Assembly (NCBI RefSeq): GCF_000002595.2
Contig: NC_057009.1
Span: 3,521,279 to 3,585,278, forward strand
From: Chlamydomonas reinhardtii
Taxonomy: Eukaryota > Chlorophyta > Chlorophyceae > Chlamydomonadales > Chlamydomonadaceae
DNA: 64,000 nucleotides
Direction of reading: 5' to 3'
Shown here one piece after another: positions 53,505 through 62,149 of this stretch; position 1 is the first letter of the stretch; every line of letters starts with the position of its first letter. Below the pieces are notes generated by a model. That model was not told the origin of the DNA and searched no databases. It worked only from the letters and a program-made list of their open reading frames with translations. A program made the position numbers and the translations under genes.

Positions 53505-53580
53505 TTTGGCTATGACGAGTGGTGTGGAAACGAATGCGTACGTAGGCCAGAGCGGATGGCGGAGTGGGCTTGCAGGCGGC
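53505..53580 (+). repeat. short dispersed repeat, inverted copy at 58.4 kb
   Basis: Blocks GACGAGTG, AATGCGTACGTAG, CCAGAGCGGA and GCGGAGTGGG recur in reverse complement at about 58383-58452. Roughly 75 bases, diverged. Confidence 0.7.
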
Positions 53581-54449
53581 ACGAGAGTAGGCAGTCAGTA
53601 GCGCAAGTTGCGAATTCACATGTTACCTCGTAACCGACGGTAAACGCTGTGGACGGTCGCGCCCATGGCTGGCTGACGGAAAGCGGCTGCTGTATTGGGA
53701 TGGCTGGGCTGGACGACGGCGGCCAGGCGTTGCTTGGGACTACCAGAAAGGATGCGCCCGAAACCAACCTGGAGAACACCAGCGCCACCGGTGCCCAACA
53801 CGACATGTATGGGAGGGAGGGAGGGACAGGAGGCGTGATGCACTGCCGCGTAAAAGCTATGGCGCTAGGCGCGAGGCAAGCAATGGCTATGGGATTAGGG
53901 CGATAGAACACGCAGGCGTTCCTGTACCTGTCTTCAACAAGCCGAGCACGGCTTACGCGAGGCCCCGTGGTATGCCAGGCCATGGCGCCGACGCAGCCCA
54001 GCTTTGCGCAAATCCTATGTCACGGGTGCTTCCATCTGGCTGGCCTGGGTTCACGGTGCTGTGACTGCCATTGACGACCCCGGCAGCTCAGCGTCGTCTG
54101 CGGGAGCACGCAGAGGGCTACCTGCAGCAGGCAGCGGGGCGGCCGCGCCCCCTACACTGGATCCCAGTGGGGCCACTAGTGGCGCCGCACGGCCCTTGCT
54201 CCAACCACGCTGCAGCCACGCGTCCTCACCTCCGGTTGTGATGTTGGCATGTTCGCACTGCTCGCCACTTCCGTACACTTCGGGCTCCCTTTCCTGCGTG
54301 CCTTGCCGCGCCCTGTTCTTGCCCTTGCTTGTCACGCTGTCGCCCGGCCATTGCTTGCTGCACGCTGCTCGCAATACTGGGGTTGTCTATCATCGGTGCT
54401 CATCCGTGGACGTCGGTCGCCTGATTGCAGGTGCGCTACCACTCAGCAT

Positions 54450-54512
54450 CATGGCGACACCGTGATTGGAGGGCGTGTCAGACTTCACCGTAGTGCTAGG
54501 CACGTACCGTAC
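54450..54512 (+). repeat. dispersed repeat family, fragment 1
   Basis: CATCATGGCGACACCGT, then ATTGGAGGGC and CCGTAGTGCTAGGCACGTA, match 57522-57585 closely in the same orientation. Confidence 0.8.
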
Positions 54513-54574
54513 CCGCGCACGATCACCGCGCATGTAAATAAAGTCTTTGGCTGAAAAGTCGAATTACCGCGCAC

Positions 54575-55020
54575 TTATGAGGGGGTGCGCGGTCCTGGGA
54601 ACAAAGTCTGTTGGGGGTGCGCGGTCCAATGGAAAAACCCGGATAGGGCGAGCGGAAAGCACGTGCTTACGCCAGCCTTCTAGTTTTGTGCGCAAACATC
54701 CAAATTAGCGTACATCCTTCGCTATTGTTTTATTTACTACAAAACACTGGGGGTTCAGGGCTGTGGCGAAGTGGCGTTGCACTGTGCCGGCTGAGACTGG
54801 CGGTGGCGCGCTGAGTGGCGCGGGGGTGAGGAGATGCGCGGGGCTGTGGGCCGGTTCCGAAGCCAGCACCGTAGTACCGTACAGTACTGCGCAGTTTACT
54901 GGCTGCGCGGTCTTGCAGGAATGCTAAGTAGGGGGGTGCGCGCTCCCAAAAGAATACCGGAACAGGGGTGTGCGGTGCAAAAAATAAAAGTTGACCCGGG
55001 AGGGTGCGCGGTGATCACGT
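54575..55020 (+). repeat. region with recurring GGGGTGCGCGGT motif
   Basis: Near-identical motifs occur at about 54583, 54614, 54933, 54966 and 55000, at uneven spacing. They lie in otherwise unremarkable DNA just upstream of the large inverted repeat. Confidence 0.55.
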
Positions 55021-55197
55021 AAACGTACGGTACGCAGCCATGGACGCATGGACCCATGCAGCGGCGCCACTACTCACCATGCCTGACCGGCGCCAGTGCA
55101 TACTTCCAGTACCATCTCACCCATTTTCTGCAGCCAGTCAGCCTTCGTGTCAGCCCGGCCGCAGCTAGGCAGCCACCCTGGTTTGTTTTCCGCGGCC

Positions 55198-55345
55198 GTC
55201 CTCCACTTGACAACCGCCTTGCCGCATCCTTCTTTCTGCCGTTCTCTTTCCTCCTGTTCTCGCATGTCCTCCTGGCTCACCGCGGATGCCTGGCTGCGTT
55301 CCAGGTGGGTTTATTTTGTGGGTTTCGCGTTGTCGCGAATGGCAG
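55198..55345 (+). repeat. left arm of a 1.8-kb-spaced inverted repeat
   Basis: TTTCTGCCGTTCTCTTTCCTC, then TCGCATG, GGCTCACCGCGGATGCCTGGC and TTCCAGGTGGGT appear here. They recur reverse-complemented at 56833-56975, with about 80 percent identity by eye. Confidence 0.8.
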
Positions 55346-55569
55346 CCTAGTCGCGCGCGAGCTGGTACACGTCAGCCCTGCCCGGACCGGCAGTCTGCTT
55401 CACGCCAGTGTAACCATTTGGTGCGCCTGCTGTGGAGCCGCGTGGGGCTGTCTCATCTCCAAAGGTAACAAGCAACCGCACTTGCTGCTAACTCTAACTT
55501 CTTTCTTGCTGCTTGCTAGCCTGGAGCACTCGATGGCGTCTAGCATTTGCATTCACACTAGCTTTCATT

Positions 55570-55850
55570 TCTCTGAACGTAGGGTAGTGTGGTGCGCAAC
55601 AGGTAGAAGGATGCGGATGTTACAGAGGGGACAGTCCCAGCTCCCGAAGACGCCGAGCCATCACATGCTATCAGGTAGAAGGGGTAGAGGCGGGCACCAC
55701 TGACCCGCTGGAGAAGGCGTGCTGAGAGAGCTGTAGTCTGAGAGAGCGTTTCGCAACTAATTACAGCCAATGTGCGATGCAGTGCGGCAAACCAAAATTT
55801 TGGGATCAGGCTTATTTGTATCTGCACAGGGCCACTTTGTTTGTCTCAGG
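55570..55850 (+). repeat. dispersed repeat family, fragment 2
   Basis: GGTAGAAGGGGTAGAGGCGGG, the following block with GAGAAGGCGTGCTGAGAGAG, and the end TATCTGCACAGGGCCACTTTG match 57585-57745 in the same order. This copy has an extra segment at about 55612-55668. It lies inside the large inverted repeat. Confidence 0.8.
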
Positions 55851-55857
55851 AAGAGGA

Positions 55858-55894
55858 GGTGGAGTGATGGCACCTACAGTGCCATCACTCCACC
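55858..55894. repeat. perfect hairpin, 15-bp stem
   Basis: GGTGGAGTGATGGCA, a 7-base loop, and TGCCATCACTCCACC. The stem is perfect. It directly follows dispersed repeat fragment 2. Confidence 0.85.
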
Positions 55895-56832
55895 AGTGCA
55901 CCTACCTGTAGTGACATGTTCGGTTATGGAAAATGCTTGAAAAAACGCAACACGCACAAGCGAACATGACGTTGTAGAGCCGAGGCCAGTGAGCTAGCAC
56001 AAGCAAAAAGAAAAGCGTGAGCATGAGCAGCGACCGCAACTGCTACGTTACCTTTGACGAGATAACCGCGCGCCAAGCTGCGCCACTCCGGCGTCCTAAT
56101 GCTTGTGACTCTCAGCTGCAGGGCTCCTATCTTAATGTCTCCAGACATTAAACGGCCATTTTGGCCATTTTCCAGACAAACGGAGGGGGGGGTTCACGCA
56201 CGCTTTTGAACAAAACAAGCGGTGTCTGAGGAGAGGCAAACTCTACCATAGTGACATATATATTTTGTAGAAAGTGAGGGAATGTCATGGTCCTTTAGGA
56301 GATTTTCGGCGATATGACGAGGATGAAGGATACCCCGATCAAGTCTTCCTTTTTGCAGATGCGCAGAGCCGGTGACGAGGATTTGCCGGGGATGCCACAT
56401 TTTAAGGTATAGCATGTACGCCGCGCAGGCAAGCGAAGGCTCAGAGTTGCTTGGGGAAACGCGCTGCGACATGCCTGTGCATATGATCGCATTTGGACTT
56501 GTTCATTAGTGTTGCACTGCGTGAAACAGATACGAAAGCCGCCGTTTACAGTTGCGAAAAAGCGAAATTGCAACATGTCAAGATGTCTAGACATTTTACA
56601 TGGCTTCCACAAAGGCACTTTGTCTAGACAAAAAAATCGTGGATTTGGGGGCCTGTTTGTCTACCCCCTTGACAAAAATTTCCGCTCCAGAGGCCAGGAA
56701 TGTCTGGGTCAAGACATTCCCCCGCAAACAAGATACGACCCCTGCTCAGCTGGTGTATACGGCTGTCAGAGGCTGGGCTGGCGCAGACTGGCCGCAGACT
56801 ACCAAGCGAAGGCTGCGATGCGTTGTGATAAC

Positions 56833-56975
56833 GCAAACCCCAAGAGACCCACCTGGAACACAGCCAGGCATCCGCGGTGAGCCAGGAGTAGTACGTACAT
56901 GCGAGGACAAGAGGAAAGAGAACGGCAGAAAGGAGGGTGCGGCATGGCGAGTGTCAAAACGTTGAGGCCGGCGCA
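56833..56975 (-). repeat. right arm of the large inverted repeat
   Basis: Reverse complement of the left arm at 55198-55345. The two arms bracket about 1.5 kb of lower-GC DNA without a recognisable gene. Confidence 0.8.
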
Positions 56976-57164
56976 CGTTCGGTATGGCGGGAGGAGCGTC
57001 CTACTGGAGCAAGCCCACTAAAGCTAGAGGAGGCGGACGGCGTTGCAGGCGGCACGCCCCTTGGGTCCAGAGCAGGGTGTTCATTCTCCACGCCACTAGC
57101 TCGTGAACTGCGTCAACGTCCTGCGTAACCAATGCAATCTGTATGTGAAAACATTTCATTTCCA

Positions 57165-57335
57165 AAAACTTTGGCCCGTTTGGTTCTTAATGAGATTTGA
57201 ACCCATGCAGAATTCCTATGTATCTCCCAGACTCCGACATCTAGGCATTCCTCACTGATGAGATGATCAAATAGCGGCCGCTGCATATATACATACTTAA
57301 TATTCTGGCTTCAATGCACAATGTGAATCCCGCCT
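57165..57335 (-). repeat. tRNA-derived SINE candidate 1
   Basis: On the minus strand a TATATATGC segment is followed by AGGAATGCCTAGATGTCGG (box A-like) and, about 45 bases later, GGGTTCAAATCTC (box B-like). The order and spacing fit an RNA polymerase III tRNA-type promoter. The same layout recurs at 57765-57960. It is not a functional tRNA, because the acceptor stem does not close. Confidence 0.5.
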
Positions 57336-57517
57336 TACCAAGGATTTGAGGCCGCGGTTGCACCATTCTCGCTGCGCCCGAATTTTCCCGCAATAGGTAT
57401 TAGGTAATATGTAATAGCAAATACTAACACGTAGCTGTCACTCAGCCCAAGAATGCCAATGCGACCACCACTACCAGGCCCACGTGTGGGGGGATGGCGG
57501 GGAAAAGGGGGGAAAGC

Positions 57518-57745
57518 AGGAGCATCATGGCGACACCGTAATTGGAGGGCATGTCAGACTCCACCGTAGTGCTAGGCACGTAGGGTAGGGTGGTGCGAAA
57601 CAGGTAGAAGGGGTAGAGGCGGGCACCACTGAGCCACTGGAGAAGGCGTGCTGAGAGAGCTGTAGTCTGAGAGCGTTTTCAGTACGGCCAATCAAAATTT
57701 TGATACCAGGCTTATTTGTATCTGCACAGGGCCACTTTGTTTGTG
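57518..57745 (+). repeat. dispersed repeat family, most complete copy
   Basis: It joins, without interruption, the parts seen separately at 54450-54512 and 55570-55850, so it is the best guide to the unit (about 225 bases). It ends at TTGTTTGT and is followed directly by SINE candidate 2. Confidence 0.8.
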
Positions 57746-57764
57746 CACTCCGCAATGAGGAATG

Positions 57765-57960
57765 TATATTACATTTATTTTACATTTTATTTAAAAAAAA
57801 TCCAAAATATTTGCCCATTGTGAGATTTGAACCATTGCGGGTTCACCAAATTTGTTGATTTCCCGGGGGCCAAGAATCTACGCATTCCTCCATGATGTGG
57901 GTGTCATAATAGGGCCTCTACGTGTATATATACCTAAGATTCTGGATTCAGTGCATTGCC
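57765..57960 (-). repeat. tRNA-derived SINE candidate 2
   Basis: On the minus strand: TATATATACACG, then GGAATGCGTAGATTCTTGG, then GGTTCAAATCTCACAATGGGC, and an A/T-rich tail ending in an A-run. It is related to 57165-57335 but clearly diverged. Confidence 0.5.
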
Positions 57961-58016
57961 GCAACGCATTGCCTAAACACCCTTGATGCTGAATGGCCAA
58001 ACCTGATGCGGACGTG

Positions 58017-58187
58017 TGTGAGGGACAGGGTTTAGGCAAGTTGGCGAGGTCCCGTAGGGTGCAGCTGGTGCCCATCTCCCAAGCAGGCGGCAGACAGTTT
58101 GCAGTAGCAGAGCAGAAGTGCATGGCTGGTCGAACGCCGGAGTTACTGTACCGACAAGTTGCTGGCTGGCTGGAAGTTTGCTGTTGT
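58017..58187 (+). repeat. dispersed repeat shared with 30.8 kb
   Basis: Same orientation and block order as 30768-30917, with small insertions. No coding function is apparent. Confidence 0.8.
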
Positions 58188-59531
58188 GTGTGGTTTGCTG
58201 ATGCGCATTCCGCATGTGGTCCACAGCTCATGTTTGAACCAATGCTGCCAACTGGAACTTGTCGTGTAATTGCTGGTGTGTGGCCGGGGCCCCTATCTGA
58301 TATTTGTGACATATAATTGGCATATGAGCAGGCCCTGCCACTAGCTGTGCGTGCGCTGGCCCAGGCATGTCCACGTGCGTGCGCATGTCCCACTCCGCTT
58401 TCCGCTCTGGTCTACGTACGCATTAGTTCCGCAACACTCGTCAATGTCCCGGCCGTCACTGCAAGGGGCGTCAAAGGACTTGTAGTGTGAGGTAGTCATG
58501 CGCTGTAGTCGTGTATGCGTCAGGGATCCAGCGCAGTGGCGGCAAGCCAGGGTGGTTGGGTGGAACCCCACGCGCAGGTGGAATGCAGGGGGTGAATCAG
58601 GGTGGTGAATCCCTCTTGCACCCCTGTCAAAAACCATGGGTGCTCAACACAACCCCAGCCCTTTGCTGAAACTATTTACCCACTGCTTATGCACAAACAC
58701 CTACCGCTACGCAGTGCCCCCTGTCGGGTGATATCGTGTGTGCGGCACGGCGCAACTACCTAGGCCCCCGGGGCGTGACAGGGCGTGCCGCTAGAAGCCT
58801 GTGCCCGTGTGCCGGTGTTACTGCTGATGGTTTGTCATCCCCTGCATGGCGGGCTGCATGGGCCTTGCCGAGGGGTTTATAGCACTCAACCGCGACCTGG
58901 CTCGCCGGTTGAGTTGCCACCAGCGCAAGCTAGCAGAATGACTATCACTCTGTGACAACTCATACCCAACCCACGAGCCTTGCATGCCTCTGTTCCTTAC
59001 TCCGCCGCCTTAGTCTGCGTCGGTCTGCCTAGGCCCCGCAGCAGCAGCCAGCCAGCTCTACGCTGAACAGCAAGTGTTATAACACGAACCTGGTCGTCCC
59101 CGTCAGCGGCTAGGATTGATCAGGTTGATGGGTTGACCCCCTGGACCGGATCACGGCAAGCGGCTGGGGACATCCTACGTGTAGCAGGACGCTCGAGTTC
59201 AGAGAACCTGAATGCTCGATACCAATGTAGCAGCAGGAACGCCGTAAAAGGACTTGATGATGAGCTGGGGCTACCCTTAGAGTAGGGACTTACGCGCCGT
59301 CAGGCCTTCCTCCCACAACTACCCAATGCCCTGCGATTTCATCCCTTGGTGCGCGGAAGCAGAGGAGAGGACGGAGCGGGGAGCGCCGACTCGGAAGCGG
59401 GTTTGCGGTAGAAGGCGCTAAACATGAACTAAGGAGAGAAAGACCGGCTCAGCCCCGTCTCGATCAGGGATCAATACTGAAGTATCAATATTGACTGGCC
59501 GGAACACTGAGCGCAAAGGTTTTGCAGTTGA

Positions 59532-59990
59532 GATGGCCTGTACGGCCTTGACGTTCGGTATTTTCGGCGCAAGGGGGGCCACCGCCGGAAGCAATCGAAG
59601 CACTGGCAGCCGCGAGCCAGGACAGCGCGGCGGCGGCGCCAGAAGCGGGGCCAATTCCATATGAGCATGGGCCACTGGCGGCACATGTCAGGCCTGGAAC
59701 GACTCCAGCCAAACCGCCCACAGCTTGCGCCAGCCCTGCAGGCGTACGTCGGCGGCATCCCCACGGCGGCGACCGCGTCGGCGGCCCGGTTTGAAGAGCG
59801 CCTGCGCTACCTCTTCGCCAGTGGGGCGGCAGGGCAGGCGGCGGGGCAGGCGGCGGGGCAGGCGGCGAACCGCGACGTCTCCGCCGCCAACGTGATCCGT
59901 GTGCTCCTCCTGCTGAAGCTGATGGGCTTCGAGCGGCCGACCAAGCTGCAGCGGCCGCCATGGCCGCCGGCGGAGGCGGGGCCGGGCTGA
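59532..59990 (+). pseudogene. Fanzor-like remnant lacking RuvC-I/II and zinc ribbon
   Basis: One open frame runs to TGA 59988-59990; there is a possible ATG at 59661. Its middle part (GHWRHMSGLERLQ, VGGIPTAATASAARFEERLR, then YLF) resembles the segment that precedes the RuvC core in algal Fanzors. A GQAA repeat follows, and then NRDVSAANVIRV and FERPTKLQRP, which fit the Fanzor/TnpB RuvC-III motif RDxNAAxNI and the tail after it. The catalytic first Asp, the DEYxTS Glu motif and the Cys pairs are missing, so no nuclease activity is expected. The last part is similar to the end of the neighbouring Fanzor gene but not a copy of it. Family assignment is from memory of the motifs. Confidence 0.45.
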
Positions 59991-60753
59991 GAGCCTGAAC
60001 GGCGCTAGCAGGGCGTGGGGCTGAGGGTGCACGTGTCGATTGGCGGCGAGTGACGTGACTAGTTTGTTAGCTGCGGGTTAGCACGGACTGTGCACCCCAC
60101 CCAACCGGCCACGTCCGGATTTGCGGGGATGCCAAAGGCCCCCAACATAGAGGCGTGTGCTTAGTAGGCGCCCGCGTCAAGGTGGCTGGGTTGATAACGA
60201 CCCGGGATCAGCCCTTTTCCTGCCATAAGGCAGCCACCTCCTTGTTAGCCATCACAACGCCGCACGGCCGCAGCTCGGCAGCTCAGGGCCCCACAACCGT
60301 CCCTGCGCCTTCGCACAGCTGTACGGCTTGCCGCTCACGGCGCCGCCGTCAGCTTGACGCCTGCCGTTTTTTGGGCTGAGCCCCCTGAGCGAAGCGATCC
60401 AGGGGGGGCGAAGCCCCCCAGGATTGCCCCTGTCCGTGCCTGCCTGCCTGCCTGCCTGCCTGCCTGCGTTGACAAAAAGTGCCAAACTGGTGCAAACCGC
60501 GAGCGCCACGTATTATAAATTGCTATTCCCTATTGTAGAAAAATAGGCGGCAGGGAAAACTCGGCTGGAGCGAGAAGCGACCTCGCGAGTCCATGGACAT
60601 CTTGACTTTCGCGAGGTCGCGAGGTCGCAAGGAAAGCAGCCCTGTCACGCGGATTCCACAAAGGAAGAGTTGCCAACTTCAAACTTTCCCCTTCGCACCC
60701 TTGTAGCCGTAGCACAGGCCAAACAATTCTGAAGTCCGCCCAACCTTGCCCGT
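59991..60753. other. spacer between two Fanzor-related segments
   Basis: No gene. It holds palindromic GC-rich stretches near 60365-60425 (AGCCCCCTGAGCGAAGCG and CGAAGCCCCCC), a CCTG run at 60439-60467, and an inverted repeat GCGACCTCGCGA / TCGCGAGGTCGC at about 60577-60620. The segment CTGCGTTGACAAAAAGTGCC occurs here near 60463 and again inside the next gene near 60854. Confidence 0.6.
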
Positions 60754-60787
60754 GTTAGGGGTGTGGGCCGGCTCCCACACCCCTAAC
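60754..60787. repeat. perfect hairpin just upstream of the Fanzor-derived ATG
   Basis: GTTAGGGGTGTGGG, a 6-base loop, then CCCACACCCCTAAC. It ends 7 bases before the ATG at 60795, so it would sit in the 5' UTR or mark an element end. Confidence 0.85.
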
Positions 60788-60794
60788 GTTCATA

Positions 60795-61848
60795 ATGGTT
60801 CAAACTAGCACCCGTAAGGTGTCGCTGCGAAGCGTTTGCAAGGACGGCCTGCCTGCGTTGACAAAAAGTGCCGGCGGCTGCGTCAGCAGGTCAGGCAGGG
60901 GCTCTGGTCCTTGGCTCACGCAGCCACTCACTCACCCGGCCACTCGCTCAGCAACGCACTCACTCACCCACCTTCACTCACCCACTCACCTTCACCCACT
61001 CACTCACTTACTTCGCATTTCAGGTCAGGCAGGGGCCCAAACCGGGCGCTGCTGCGTCTGCTGGTGGACAAGTACGCCCACCTGGTGGTCTACGTGGACG
61101 AGTACTACACCAGCCAGGTACGCTGTGGTCTTCACAAAGCAATGCGCACAACGCTCAATGCACACGTACCTTACCTGGCGCAAACCTATCTCTGTGTCTG
61201 AGCAGGTGTGTGCGAAGTGCGGACGGCGCCTGCTTGGTAACGGGCAGCGCTGCCTGGAAGTTGTGATTCCGTTTGGTGGCTCGCGTGCCCGCGACGTCCA
61301 AGTGTGCCAGCACTGCGGGACTGTGTGGGTAAGTGGGATGGCAGGTTTGGGGCGGCAGGTCGGTTTGGAGATGACGACACGGGATGACACGGGATGACAC
61401 AGGGCGGTTTGGAGATGATACGGGGTGACACACGGGATGACACACGCCCTGTTTGCATGTTGAACTGCAGGGCCGCGACGCCAACTTGGCTACAAACATG
61501 CGGCACGCGCTGATGGAGATGCTGCTTGGCAAACCGCGGCCTGCAGCCCTGCGACCTGCTGGCGGCGGTGGCGGTGCAGGGCCTGGCGGCGGCGGTGGCG
61601 GTGGCGGTGGCGGTGGCGGTGGCGGCGGTGCAGGGCCTGGAGACGGCGGTGGCGGCGGCGGTGGCACCGCGCCTACCGGCGGCAACAGCAGCGGCCACGG
61701 CGTTGGGCCCGGTGGTGGCGGCGGCACGGGCGGCCCTGGGCCCAGCGGCAGTGGCGGCGCGCATGTTCGGAGCAGAGGGGGCAGGCAAGGCCACGTGGAG
61801 GAGGACAGCGCGGCGCCGCCTTCAAAGCGGCGCCGGCGCGCAGGTTGA
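60795..61848 (+). CDS. Fanzor (TnpB-like) C-terminal domain as a short stand-alone gene, 229 residues
   Basis: Four exons, 60795-60889, 61024-61117, 61206-61328 and 61471-61848, keep phase from ATG to TGA. Fanzors are eukaryotic transposon-borne RNA-guided nucleases related to TnpB. Visible parts in order: LLVDKYAHLVVYVDEYYTSQ with the RuvC-II Glu; a zinc ribbon with VCAKCG and VQVCQHCG; and GRDANLATNM with the RuvC-III Asp. A Gly-rich tail of about 80 residues follows, then a basic RRRRAG end. The RuvC-I Asp and the whole N-terminal RNA/DNA-binding part are absent, so it should not cut DNA by itself. The start MVQTSTRKVSLRSVCKDG is unlike Fanzor and may be captured sequence. It could be a decaying fragment or an exapted small protein. 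The downstream unit is duplicated at 63.1 kb. Confidence 0.72.
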
Positions 61849-62149
61849 GACCTGCCGGTGTTGTCTGGTTAGCGACCTGTGCTGACGAGGATGGCGTAGC
61901 GGGCAGTCAGCTGCAGCGGCAAGGGTGTTGAGAGGTTTTCCTTGCTGTCTGGTTGGCCTGCTGCCTGCTGCACTAGTGCTTGATAGCTGGGCGCGACTGG
62001 GCACATATGGCGGGCGGTGCCTGTACAAACCGACCCCGGCTATGTCCGGGAGATGAGGCTAGTATCGGAACCTTCGGCCTCAGACGGAGGACGTGGCGTG
62101 GCGGCACAGCCCACTTTTCCCTTGCGAGGGAGAGCCACCTTTTCTTGTC
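61202..62149 (+). repeat. tandem duplication unit, copy 1
   Basis: From AGCAGGTGTGTGCG to TTTTCTTGT this segment matches 63064-64000 at close to 99 percent identity by eye. Differences are an 8-base indel in the intron, a short indel near 62100 and a few substitutions. It contains Fanzor exons 3 and 4 and about 300 bases of 3' flank. Confidence 0.95.

Larger units (their letters stand above)
52917..59531. other. gene-poor, repeat-rich region
   Basis: About 6.6 kb with no convincing protein gene. GC content falls locally, especially 56100-57900. It holds the dispersed repeats, inverted repeat, hairpin and SINE candidates listed separately. The stretch 58690-59330 is unassigned. A TGTAAATAAA at 54533-54542 could be a distant poly(A) signal for the MYND gene, but 1.6 kb is long. 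Confidence 0.6.

Noticed and set aside
58341-58637. Minus-strand frame containing DGRDIDECCGTNAYVDQSG, like a calcium-binding EGF start
   Set aside because: The same DNA occurs as a diverged inverted repeat at 53505-53580, where the frame is different, and the remaining Cys spacing does not fit an EGF domain.
60365-60425. GC-rich palindromic block as a rho-type terminator or attachment site
   Set aside because: No T tract or paired site; similar GC-rich palindromes are common in this DNA.
61822-62028. Minus-strand frame duplicated exactly at 63676-63882
   Set aside because: Its conservation only reflects the recent segmental duplication; there is no start context or domain.
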